A DNA stretch of 64,000 nt from Allocatelliglobosispora scoriae (lineage in GTDB: Bacteria > Actinomycetota > Actinomycetes > Mycobacteriales > Micromonosporaceae), in the NCBI RefSeq assembly GCF_014204945.1, contig NZ_JACHMN010000001.1, positions 868,001-932,000 of the forward strand, written 5' to 3'. The notes under the pieces are model-generated. The model was not told where the DNA came from. It searched no databases and saw only the letters and a program-made list of their open reading frames with translations. The position numbers and the translations under genes are program-made. This document shows, in pieces, positions 13,225 through 21,319 of this stretch (the stretch's first letter is position 1; each line of letters opens with the position of its first letter).

Positions 13225-13377
13225 TCTGGATGGTCGAAATCGGCCCCGGGAACGGTGCTTACCTGTAGAACACCCCTTTGTCCCCTGATTAGGAGTATCC
13301 GCTCCGGCCGGCGTTTTGGAATGGAGCTGCACGGGCCGTCGCCTCAAGGGACACCCGGCCTCTGTTCCGTCATCGGG

Positions 13378-14883
13378 TCACCGTCGGGCTGTCCCTTCGA
13401 TCCGGGACTGCACGTGACCCAGTGCGAGCAGCGCGAAGATATCCGCGAGCGCGGGGACGGTGAAGGTGAAGGGTCGGGGCCCTATCGAGTCCGGTACGGA
13501 GGCGATGCCGCCGTCGTCGCGCAGGCTGCCCAGCAGGAACTCCACTCCGCGGGCCGCAGCATCGGACTCGGGCCCGCGCGTCAGTGCGATCACGGCGTAT
13601 GAGGTGCTGATCGCGTCGCTGGCGTCTCCGATGCGCTGCCCCCAGCCGCCGTCGGGATTCTGGGTGCCGAGGATCGCACCTGACACCTTCGCCGCGATCC
13701 TGACGGCGCGGGGATCGTCAGCGGTCTCCCGCTGGGTTGCGGCGAGGACGGCTCGGAACGGTGTGTGGAGCCTGCTGGCGCTCCAGTCCGCCGGAAACGA
13801 ACCGTCGTCGCGTTGCGAGCGCATGAGGTGACCGAGTGCCTGATCGAGGTGGGTTCGATGGTGTTGCGGGGCGCAGAGGAGCGCGTTCGCCGCCGCCGCG
13901 GTCATGCAGGCTTCGGCGGGGGTCGCCGCGTAGGTGGGAAAGCCGCCGTCGGGGCCTTGCCTGCCGCGCAAGTAGGCCAGCCCGCGGCTGATGGCGTTGC
14001 GGTAGCGGTGGGGGTCGAGGGCGTGGAGGAACTCGACGGCCACCGACACGTCGTCGGTGTCGGTGAGCTGAACCGTATCGGTGAAGGACCAGCCGCCGTC
14101 CGCGGCTTGCCTGCCCACGAGGTGTTCGGCGAGGGGGTGGAGGGCGGCGGGGTCCGTCTGAGCGGCGGTGAGGGCCACCCCTGCGGTCGCGGTGCACCAG
14201 GTGTCGACGTCGGAGACGAACGGTATGCCGCCGTCGTGGCGCTGATGGTCGAGCGCTTTGGCGATTCCGGCTCGCACTACGTGGGTCGTGTCCGGGCGGT
14301 GGGCGAGGCCGTGCAGCACCGACAGGTGCACGAGCAGGTTGTGCTCCCACACTCCTTCGGCTTGCTGGGTGTCGAGGAGCCTGTTGTGATCATCTGGCGT
14401 GATGCTCTCCGGTCGCCCCGTGGCTGCGGCGAGGATCGCCTTCACGGCGGTGATCTGCACTCGCGCCCACGGGTGCAGGCCTTCGAGGGTCAAATCCGCC
14501 GGGTCGGGGGCACCGTGGGGCAGCGGTTCGCCCAGTGCGACGAGGAACGCGCACAGGGTGGCGCGCTTGCGATCGACGGTGAAGTCGGGCACCTCTCGGA
14601 GCAGTTGCTCGGACAGCAGGCGAGCGGGTTGTCGCCTGCTGTCCAGGAAGCGGGCCAGGGAGTCCCGTGCCGGTGAGGTGTACCCGACGCGGTCCATGAG
14701 GCTGAGCAGCAGCGCGGTTTCCAGCGCTCGGCCATGGCAGGGGTCGCGGACGGCCCCGTCGCCGGCGACGCGGGCGAGCACCGCGCGCCGGACGCTGTCG
14801 CGGGCCGCGGCCATTCCGTCAGGAAAGCCTTCGGCACTCCACGGGCGTTGAGAGGGGATCGCGGTCACCCTCATCGGTGACAC
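13378..14883 (-). CDS. class II (protonation-initiated) terpene cyclase
   Basis: 501 residues. The acid motif DTDD lies at residues 275-278, the position expected in bacterial class II diterpene cyclases of about 500 residues. Four QW-type repeats typical of the squalene-hopene/class II fold are visible: QAADGGWSF, QGPDGGFPT, QRDDGSFPA and QNPDGGWGQ. No class I DDxxD motif is evident. Such enzymes protonate geranylgeranyl diphosphate to make a bicyclic labdadienyl/copalyl-type diphosphate. The SDR, P450 and class I synthase that follow support a diterpenoid role. Other prenyl diphosphates or a squalene-like substrate cannot be excluded. Confidence 0.82.
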   Translation of the reverse strand: MSPMRVTAIPSQRPWSAEGFPDGMAAARDSVRRAVLARVAGDGAVRDPCHGRALETALLLSLMDRVGYTSPARDSLARFLDSRRQPARLLSEQLLREVPDFTVDRKRATLCAFLVALGEPLPHGAPDPADLTLEGLHPWARVQITAVKAILAAATGRPESITPDDHNRLLDTQQAEGVWEHNLLVHLSVLHGLAHRPDTTHVVRAGIAKALDHQRHDGGIPFVSDVDTWCTATAGVALTAAQTDPAALHPLAEHLVGRQAADGGWSFTDTVQLTDTDDVSVAVEFLHALDPHRYRNAISRGLAYLRGRQGPDGGFPTYAATPAEACMTAAAANALLCAPQHHRTHLDQALGHLMRSQRDDGSFPADWSASRLHTPFRAVLAATQRETADDPRAVRIAAKVSGAILGTQNPDGGWGQRIGDASDAISTSYAVIALTRGPESDAAARGVEFLLGSLRDDGGIASVPDSIGPRPFTFTVPALADIFALLALGHVQSRIEGTARR

Positions 14884-14961
14884 CTCCTGTGCAGTTCCGG
14901 TTGCGGTGAGGTCGGGCCCGGGTCGAACCAGGCGACGTGTCGTTTCGTACCGAGGGACCGG

Positions 14962-15639
14962 TCAGCCGTAGCCGCCGTCGACGTAGACGATCTGGCCGGT
15001 GACGTACCGGGCCTCGTCGGAGCAGAGGAAGGACACCACTGCCGCCACCTCGTCGGGGTGTCCGATCTTGCGCAACGGGATCGAGCTCGCGCGGTCGTCG
15101 TTCTCAAGGTGGGCGCTGGTGCCGTCGGTGAGGATGAAGCCGGGACCGACGGCGTTGCAGCGGATGCCGCGGGGGCCGAGTTCGAGCGCGGCAGTCCTGG
15201 TGAGGGCCTCGAGGGCGGCTTTCGACACCGGGTACAACCCGAGTCCGCCGACCGGCCTGCGGGCGACGACCGAGGAGACGTTCACGACCGCGCCGCCTGC
15301 GGGCATGGCAGGGGTGAGCGCCTGCATGAGGTTCAGGGGCCCGAGCAGGTTGACCTGCAGTACTTCGCGTGCGGCGGTGGCGGACAGCAGCGGCTCGAAC
15401 CGCCAGATGCCGGCGTTGTTGACCAGCACGTCGCACACCTGGACCTGTTCGGCGAAGGCGGAGACCGCGTCGCGGTCGGTGACGTCGACGACGGCTGGTT
15501 GCGCACCGCATTCCCGGCAGGTCTCGGCGAGCAGTTCGGCGTCCACGTCCACAGCCACGGTGCGGTGCCCGTCGGCGATGAGCCGGCGGAGGATGGCCCG
15601 GCCGATCCCGCGGGCCGCCCCGGTGACCACCGCCGTCAC
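14962..15639 (-). CDS. short-chain dehydrogenase/reductase of the terpene locus
   Basis: 225 residues from a GTG at 15639 that overlaps the P450 stop by four bases (GTGA), showing translational coupling. Classical SDR motifs are visible: TGAARGIG (cofactor glycines), NNAG, VSSVV (catalytic Ser), YPVSK (Tyr/Lys) and the C-terminal YVDGGYG. It should oxidise an alcohol or reduce a ketone with NAD(P)H. In this context the likely substrate is the P450-hydroxylated terpenoid, which is inference from coupling. Confidence 0.88.
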   Translation of the reverse strand: MTAVVTGAARGIGRAILRRLIADGHRTVAVDVDAELLAETCRECGAQPAVVDVTDRDAVSAFAEQVQVCDVLVNNAGIWRFEPLLSATAAREVLQVNLLGPLNLMQALTPAMPAGGAVVNVSSVVARRPVGGLGLYPVSKAALEALTRTAALELGPRGIRCNAVGPGFILTDGTSAHLENDDRASSIPLRKIGHPDEVAAVVSFLCSDEARYVTGQIVYVDGGYG

Positions 15640-16220
15640 CGCTGCACCCGGACGGGGAGCTGTGCTCGGCCGCGCAGCAGGAACCCGGGCAGGTATCGCG
15701 GTTCGTGGTCGGCGACTTCGATCCGGCGAGTGCGGGCCGCCAGGGTTTGCAGGGCGATTCGGCCCTGCAGGAGTGCCAGTCCCGCGCCGAGACAGGCGTG
15801 GATGCCGTGGCCGAACGCGATGTGCCGGTGCAGGTCGGCGCGGTCGGGGTCGAAGCGGTCGGGCCGGTCGAAGACCGCCTCGTCGCGGTTGGCCGAGGCG
15901 AAGGAGACCAGGACTGTCGCTCCGGCGGGCAGTGCGGTGCCGCCGAGGAGCGTCGCGCAGGTGACCCGGCGGGGCATCTGCTGGACAGGGCTGCACCACC
16001 GCAGGGCTTCCTGGGTGACCCGGGTGGCGTGGGCCGCGTCGGCGCGGAGCCGCCTCCACTCGGCCGGGCGGTCGCAGAGCAGTGCGACCGCCTCGGCCAA
16101 CAGGCGGGTGGTGGTTTCGTTCCCCGCGACCAGCAGCGGTCGGATCAATCCGAGGAGTACGGCCAGGCGTTCGTCTGGGTCGTCGACGGTCTCGTCGACG
16201 GCCGCCACCATCCGGCTCAG

Positions 16221-16240
16221 CAGGTCATCGCAGGTCATCG
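16221..16240. repeat. 10-bp tandem duplication causing the P450 frameshift
   Basis: The decamer CAGGTCATCG occurs twice in direct succession on the + strand (16221-16230, 16231-16240). One copy is exactly what P450 homology needs; the second shifts the frame and creates a TGA. Confidence 0.92.
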
Positions 16241-16910
16241 CCGGGATGGCGGCGGCGGGCGGCGCATTCGTGCGCCATGACGGCGTCGAACTCCGCCCGG
16301 TCGTGCTCGCCGCTCAGCAAAGCCTCGGGGCCGGGAGAGGCGCCGACCGACAAGGTCATGGCGGTGGTCCACCGCCGGACCTGGTCCCGGTGCTCCGGTC
16401 CGAGCCCGAGGACCCCGCAGATCGTCGACACGGGCAGCGGGACGGCGAGGTGCCGGACGAGGTCTCCCTCGTCGGGCAACGCCGCCACCAGTTCCTCCGC
16501 GACGGCCCGCACCCGGCCGGCGGTCCAGGCCAAAGCCCGGGGGGTGAACGCCCGGTTGACCATCCGGCGGTAGCGGTCGTGATCCGGTGGGTCATTGTTG
16601 AGCAGGGTGTGGATCGTCCGGGGACGGCCTTCACGCAGTCTCGCGAGCTGCTCGCGGACCTCCGGTGGCGGCGGGGGCCGCTTGTCGGTTCTGGAGGAGA
16701 AGCGGGCGGGGTCGGCGAGAACCTCTCGGGCCAGGTTCATGGTCGCGGCGAAGTACAGGTCGCGTCCGGGTACCGGGCACAGCGGTGCTTCGCGGCGCAT
16801 CTGCGCGTACCACGGATATGGGTTCCGCTGGAACACCGGGTCGTCGACATCAAGCCGCGACAGCTCGACAGCGTTCACGAATCCATTAGCGGCCGGGTCG
16901 GGCACACGGG

Positions 16911-16941
16911 ATAGTGCCTGTTCCGCAGGACGGAACACTAT
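16911..16941. promoter_or_regulatory. inverted repeat between the P450 and terpene synthase starts
   Basis: Arms TGTTCCG (16919-16925) and CGGAACA (16931-16937) are perfect inverted repeats around a 5-base centre. Outer arms ATAG and CTAT extend the symmetry with a 4-base interruption on the left. The dyad lies 37-67 bases upstream of the terpene synthase ATG and within or just before the P450 start, so it is a candidate operator for the divergent pair. Confidence 0.5.
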
Positions 16942-16977
16942 CTTGTCCGGCTCTGCCTGGCCGCGCACCATCACCGC

Positions 16978-17823
16978 ATGGAGCTTGTCGGGTGGGCCCG
17001 CGCCTGGGACCTGGTCACCACCGCCGAACAGGGGCGGCGGTTGGACGCGATGCGCCTGGCGGAGTTCGCCGCGGACGCGCTGCCCGGCGGCGATACCGCC
17101 GAGCGGGACCTCGTCGCTCAATGGTCAGCTTTCATCTGCATCGTCGACGACGAACTCGACACGACCGAGCTGGGACGGCGGCCCGAACGTGTCCGCGCCG
17201 CGATGTCGGCCCTCATCGCCGTCCTCGACGGGCATACCGCAGCCCCCTGCCTGCCTGCAGCCGAGGCGGCACTCGCCGACCTGTGGGCGCGGACAGCACC
17301 GAGGATGACACCGCAAGGGCGGTCCGCCTTCGTCACCCACTACCAGGACTTCGCTGCCGCTCTCGTGGCTGAGGCCGACCTGCGATCCAGCTCGAGACGA
17401 CCTACCCTCATCGCATACCTGCCGCTGCGTCACCGGACCATCGCCATCTACCCGGTGATCGACATCGTGGAGTGCCTGGCGTTGCATTCGGCACCGCCCG
17501 ATGCACCGGACCTGCGAGAGGCCCTCGTCGACGCCATCGCCATCGCCAACGATCTCGCCTCCGCCGGCAATGACGCCTCGCACGGGCACCACAACCTCCT
17601 CACCGTGCTCGCCGCTGAAAGGAACTGTTCTGCCGCCGACGCCATCGCGGAGGCCTCCCGGATGCTCAGCCAGAGCCTGCAGCGGTTCCGGACCGCTGCC
17701 GCGCGATCGGATCCGGCTCATGCCGCTGCGCTCAGTTGCCTGCTGACCGCCTGCGTGAAGTGGAACGACACCACTGGACGCTTTCTGATCGACCAGCGTT
17801 CCAGCGCAGCCGGACAGCGCTGA
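16978..17823 (+). CDS. class I terpene synthase
   Basis: 281 residues. The Mg2+-binding aspartate motif is DDELD at residues 57-61. The second metal motif reads NDLASAGND at 191-199, matching NDxxSxxxE except for Asp in place of the final Glu. Arg residues ahead of it (RHRT, 151-153) fit the pyrophosphate sensor. The protein is shorter at the N-terminus than usual, but a TAG at 16912 and the absence of other start codons force the ATG at 16978. No ribosome-binding site is visible, so translation may be leaderless. With the class II cyclase it forms the two-step pair of labdane-type diterpene synthesis. Confidence 0.85.
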   Translation: MELVGWARAWDLVTTAEQGRRLDAMRLAEFAADALPGGDTAERDLVAQWSAFICIVDDELDTTELGRRPERVRAAMSALIAVLDGHTAAPCLPAAEAALADLWARTAPRMTPQGRSAFVTHYQDFAAALVAEADLRSSSRRPTLIAYLPLRHRTIAIYPVIDIVECLALHSAPPDAPDLREALVDAIAIANDLASAGNDASHGHHNLLTVLAAERNCSAADAIAEASRMLSQSLQRFRTAAARSDPAHAAALSCLLTACVKWNDTTGRFLIDQRSSAAGQR

Positions 17824-17932
17824 GACGGCAGCCATCTGCCGGTGACGAAGCAGGGCGCGCTCCTCCCTGTCTCGACTGTCGGGGTTGCAGGCAGATGGCC
17901 AAGCACGATCCCGGTCGTGCGGGACCTTCCCC

Positions 17933-18268
17933 TCAGTGCCGGCCCACCGCGCCACCGACGCCGAGGAGGTAAGCCGTCCCGGTAGCGTCGATGACAAGTC
18001 GCACGATGGACTGCACGTTGACCAGCGCAAAGGGGACCTTGACTGCCTCTGCGCGCCGCGCGGCCGCTGTCAGACTGGCCAGTCCTGCCATATCCAGGAA
18101 CGACAATTCCGCGCAGTCGACGCAGACGGCGGCGTGGCCGCCGTCGACGGCCGCCATGAGGCAGACGAACGCATTGGACGCACCGGATATGTCGAGCTCG
18201 CCCGCGATGGAAACCACACAACGCCCGTCCACCACGGACGACGCAAATGTCGCCAACTCGATCTTCAC
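17933..18268 (-). CDS. STAS-domain protein (anti-anti-sigma factor-like)
   Basis: 111 residues from the GTG at 18268, chosen for the strong GGGAGGAGG just upstream. The STAS pattern is clear: VVSIAGELDISGAS, then VCVDCAELSFLDMAGLASL, then a final helix. In SpoIIAA-like proteins the partner-switching phosphosite is the Ser/Thr of D-S-x-G-L; here the segment reads LDMAGL, with no Ser or Thr. It may therefore bind its anti-sigma partner constitutively. No sigma factor or kinase gene lies next to it. Confidence 0.8.
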   Translation of the reverse strand: MKIELATFASSVVDGRCVVSIAGELDISGASNAFVCLMAAVDGGHAAVCVDCAELSFLDMAGLASLTAAARRAEAVKVPFALVNVQSIVRLVIDATGTAYLLGVGGAVGRH

Positions 18269-18287
18269 GGCCTCCTCCCTGGAGGCC
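18269..18287 (-). promoter_or_regulatory. hairpin masking the STAS-gene ribosome-binding site
   Basis: On the mRNA strand GGCCTCC and GGAGGCC pair in a perfect 7-bp stem with a 5-base loop, directly abutting the GTG start. Part of the Shine-Dalgarno sequence lies in the stem. This could throttle translation or respond to temperature or a partner; it may also be chance in GC-rich DNA. Confidence 0.5.
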
Positions 18288-18391
18288 CTTATGCCCCGTG
18301 GGTAGAGGGTGAAACACGCCAATCGCTGAACGGGCAACGGGCATGCGTCGTCGCAGCCGTTGCGGCTGTCCTCACGGGGGATAATCCGACC

Positions 18392-18511
18392 ATGCGAATA
18401 GGAAACAGCGAGGTCCGCTTTCTGGGAGGCGGATGGGGATGCCTGATAATGCTACTGGTTTCAGTCGTCGCCTCGGTGCTTTTGACCATTCTGGTCAACT
18501 TCGTCCTCTGA
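18392..18511 (+). CDS. 39-residue membrane protein
   Basis: A polar glycine-rich start (RFLGGGWG) is followed by one hydrophobic segment, about residues 17-39 (CLIMLLVSVVASVLLTILV), ending at the stop. The pattern resembles tiny tail-anchored proteins seen in other actinomycetes. No function is known. The only evidence is the transmembrane pattern and the absence of any competing gene. Confidence 0.5.
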   Translation: MRIGNSEVRFLGGGWGCLIMLLVSVVASVLLTILVNFVL

Positions 18512-18754
18512 CGGCACGGCCGACGGCTTAGGACTGTTCCAGCGAGGTCGCAGTGCTGTTCGGAGACGGCACGACCCGGCGGCCGGCCTCGGTGGACCAC
18601 TCCACCATCACGGCGCCACTGGTGCTGATCAAGTGCGGTCGCTGCGCTTCCGCAACGGGACCGGGAGCAACGACTCCCTCGACGCCCTCGCTGAGTGCGC
18701 TCGTTCTATGAGTGCACTCAGCCGAATCCGACGACCGCTACCGATGGAAGCGAT

Positions 18755-19558
18755 TCACCGGACACGCTCGGCGAGCCTCAGCTCCGTCAGGTAGCGCTTG
18801 ACGACCTGGCCCCCGTAGTTGACGTCTATGAGCCGCGCGATGGAGTTCAGCAATGCGCTCTGCTGCGGGTCCGGCAAGGCACGGTGGCCGGAGTAGGTCA
18901 ACAGAAGATCCAGGTACTCCGCCGTCGAGTACGGCAACTCCCACTCGTATCGGTGGAAGCTCGCAGGCCCGAACCGCTCCGACGAGGTCAGCTCCCGATC
19001 ATCCTCCGCGATGTCTTGAGCACCCGTAAGACGCAGGCCCGGCGGGGTCGACGGATCGAAGCGCTCGTAAAGCTTCTGAATCTCCACGAAGAACGCCTCG
19101 GTCCAGGTGCCACCGGCGATGTGGTGGGTTCCCACGGTGGCCAGCAGACCACCGAGACGCAAGGCGTCAGCAGACTTCGACACCCGCACGGCCGGATCGA
19201 TCCAGTGAAACGCCGTCGCGGAGAAGACCACGTCGAACGGTTCCCCCGGCAAGGACCACTCCTCGAACGCTGCCGTCACGACCTCCACCGAGTCGAATCC
19301 GGCGAGATTTCGTCGAGCCACAGCGGCCAGGTCCGCGCCCAACTCGACGGCCACGATCCGGTAGCCCCGTTCCGCCAGCGGCACGGTCGCCTGCCCAGTG
19401 CCACAGCCGATCTCCAACACCCTCGCCCCGGGCGCCACTCCGGCCGCAAGGAGATCATCGAATATCAGTTCCGGGTACCGGGGCCGCGCACGGTCATACC
19501 GTTCAGCATCCTCGTTGAAAGTCTCTCGCAGACTCACATAGTCATCGCTACCGCTCAC
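18755..19558 (-). CDS. class I SAM-dependent methyltransferase
   Basis: 267 residues. Motif I, VLEIGCGTGQATVPLA (about residues 45-60), binds S-adenosylmethionine. It is followed by the acidic residue of motif II (AVELGADL) and by FDVVFSATAFHWID, the post-I/II region seen in UbiE/COQ5-like small-molecule methyltransferases. The C-terminal half (EWELPYSTAEYLDLLLTYSG) matches the substrate-binding part of this group. Substrate is unknown, and no biosynthetic neighbours are directly adjacent. Confidence 0.88.
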   Translation of the reverse strand: MSGSDDYVSLRETFNEDAERYDRARPRYPELIFDDLLAAGVAPGARVLEIGCGTGQATVPLAERGYRIVAVELGADLAAVARRNLAGFDSVEVVTAAFEEWSLPGEPFDVVFSATAFHWIDPAVRVSKSADALRLGGLLATVGTHHIAGGTWTEAFFVEIQKLYERFDPSTPPGLRLTGAQDIAEDDRELTSSERFGPASFHRYEWELPYSTAEYLDLLLTYSGHRALPDPQQSALLNSIARLIDVNYGGQVVKRYLTELRLAERVR

Positions 19559-19867
19559 CCAGAAAGAGTACGAGTCCCGCTCCTACGGCAGGCACTCCAT
19601 TGTCAGTGCCTGGCTCGCCGGGGCGCTGCAGCTCGCCCGCCTGTGACGCGTGCGGGTACCGGGCCGACCGGGGCCTTCATGCCGCGGTACCCCGTAGTCG
19701 TCGAGGACGGCGCGGCTGATGTCGAGTGCAAGCTGTAGCCCCGCGGCGCAGGCCCACCACACCGGCTGCCTATGCCAGGGCCGCCTGCACATCCAGGGCA
19801 GCGGCTATGCGCCGCGGGCAGGGCTCTGTGATCATGACGACGGTTCCTGGCAGTAGCATGCCGGGTT
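19559..19867. other. intergenic stretch, nothing recognised
   Basis: 309 bases between divergent genes must hold the promoters of the methyltransferase and the hypothetical gene at 19868. No gene, family motif or strong symmetry was picked out. Confidence 0.3.
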
Positions 19868-20365
19868 ATGACTGATGGGCTCAAGGTGTTCGTATATCAG
19901 GTGAACACCGGTGAAGGTGAGCGCGGTTTCGTCTCCGTCCTCGAACCCGACTGGGTCTTCAAACACGGTCTGCATCCAGAAGCGATCGTGGGCTCACTGC
20001 GTGAGGGCGTACATCTCGACCAGGCCGGCCCGGAAGACTTCCAGGAGAATCCCGCGTTCGTGCGGCTGTTGTCGGGAGTGCTCTTCGACCATCTCGACCA
20101 GGACGAGAACCTGCAACGCGAGGCCGGGATCCAGGCCGAAGGGTACGTGTACCTGCTCGACGCGCGGACCACCGACCCCGGCGGCCGCGTGCCGCCGGAA
20201 GACATCATCGGCGCCGTCGCCGTCACCGGTGGTCAGATCGTGGCCGACTCCTACCAGCACAACTCCCGGCACCGTCTGCTGACCGGCAAGGGATGGTTCC
20301 GCCTGCCCCAGCAACTGGAGATCCTCCTGCTGCAGCAGCTACGGGCCCGGCCTGACAGCCAATGA
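19868..20365 (+). CDS. conserved hypothetical protein
   Basis: 165 residues with normal coding character for this genome. Features seen: an N-terminal strand (KVFVYQVNTGEG), a long acidic helix-rich middle (DLDQ-type stretches such as VLFDHLDQDENLQRE), a central AEGYVYLLDARTTD strand pair, and a leucine-rich C-terminus (LEILLLQQL). There is no signal peptide or membrane segment. I do not recognise a family. Confidence 0.6.
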   Translation: MTDGLKVFVYQVNTGEGERGFVSVLEPDWVFKHGLHPEAIVGSLREGVHLDQAGPEDFQENPAFVRLLSGVLFDHLDQDENLQREAGIQAEGYVYLLDARTTDPGGRVPPEDIIGAVAVTGGQIVADSYQHNSRHRLLTGKGWFRLPQQLEILLLQQLRARPDSQ

Positions 20366-20465
20366 CGATGACCGTCGTCGTCACTGCGGCAACGGATACG
20401 GGCAGGCACCGGGCGGCTGGCGAGCTTCGCCGACAAGCATCCTGATGCAACAGGCCTGTGAGTTG

Positions 20466-21110
20466 TCAGTCTTGCGCCGGAGCGAAGCCGAGTATCACCG
20501 CCGCCGAGACCACCACATGTCCCGGGGCGAGGTCCTGATCCGAACCCGCTCCCGAGACGGAACCGTGGCCGCGATACCGTTCCGCGCCGACCCGGTCGGG
20601 GTCTACGTCCTCGATGTGGACCACGGCGCCGAGGCGGACGCCGGCCGCTTCGGCGACCAGCTCGGCCTACTGGCGGGCGGCCGCGACCGCCTTTCGGCGG
20701 GCATCGGCGCGGAGATCGCGCTTGGCAGCGACATCGAAGTCCACTCCTTCGATGTCGCGGGCGCCGACTGCGACAAGGTCGATCAGCAACGACTCCACGT
20801 CGTCCAGATGCGACGACTCCGCCGCAAACCCCGCCTGGCACCGGTAGCCCAGGAATACCCGTACTCCGTCCCGATGGGTCCAGGCCGTCGTGAGGTCCAG
20901 CCGGGACCCGTCGACGGCGGCATCCGGGACGCCCTTGTCCCGCAGCACACCCCGCACGCTGCGAATGGCGGCGCTGGCGGCCTCGAATGCGGCGGACGGC
21001 GTCTGCTCCGTTCGGACGATCTGGAACCGGACCCGGACGAGGTCGGGCAGGGCCTTCACGCTCGCCGCGCCGTAGGCGCTGACACCCCACGGCCGTTCGA
21101 TCATCTGCAT
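20466..21110 (-). pseudogene. SIMPL-domain (DUF541) gene with one in-frame TAG
   Basis: From the ATG at 21110 the frame reads as a SIMPL/DUF541 protein (GVSAYGAASVKALPDLVRVRF, FLGYRCQAGF, ARRKAVAAARQ). A TAG then occurs at 20667-20669. The same frame continues past it with the family's C-terminus (AELVAEAAGVRLGAVV, GHVVVSAAVILGFAP) to a TGA at 20466. One substitution thus separates it from an intact 214-residue protein; at this position relatives usually have Lys, so AAG to TAG is the likely change. It may be a young pseudogene, a sequencing error or, less likely, a readthrough site. SIMPL proteins are usually secreted, but no signal peptide is seen here. Confidence 0.85.
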
Positions 21111-21319
21111 GACCACGATCAAGGCAGAGACGCTCAAGCGCCGAACGAGGGGAATCCCGCTCACCGCCATGCGCAACGGCACATGCACGGAACGTAGCCG
21201 GCCCGGCGACGAGATCGCCGGAGATGACACCGACCGCTCATTCCGGGCGGCGAGCGCCCCGTCGAGGGTCGATCATGCCCGGCGCGAACTGAAGGACCGC
21301 TCCACGCGGCCGGTGCCGC

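Larger units (their letters stand above)
15636..16971 (-). pseudogene. cytochrome P450 split by a 10-bp tandem duplication
   Basis: Two overlapping frames together make one P450. The upstream frame (to 16225) holds the N-terminal half (NPYPWYAQMRREAPL, DPPDHDRYRRMVNRAF) and ends HPGDDLR-stop. The downstream frame (15636-16238) begins MTCDDLLSRM and carries the I-helix AGNETTT, the ExxR motif EALR and the heme loop FGHGIHACLG. Deleting one copy of the duplicated decamer joins them as HPGDDLLSRM, giving 441 residues. The second frame has its own ATG overlapping the break, so a C-terminal fragment might be made by reinitiation. The start is uncertain: ATG at 16971, or internal GTGs at 16938, 16905 or 16878. 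A sequencing error is also possible. Confidence 0.85.

Noticed and set aside
13378-14883. Class II cyclase considered as squalene-hopene cyclase or protein prenyltransferase beta subunit
   Set aside because: It is shorter (501) than hopene cyclases, has DTDD at the class II diterpene cyclase position, and sits beside a class I synthase; protein prenyltransferase zinc ligands were not seen.
16225-17121. The upstream P450 frame starting at 17121
   Set aside because: The first 50 codons run inside the confirmed terpene synthase gene on the other strand and read as low-complexity; P450 homology begins near NPYPWYAQ.
20251-21090. A 279-codon frame on the - strand overlapping the SIMPL gene
   Set aside because: It is arginine- and proline-rich shadow sequence; the adjacent frame carries the SIMPL motifs on both sides of the TAG.
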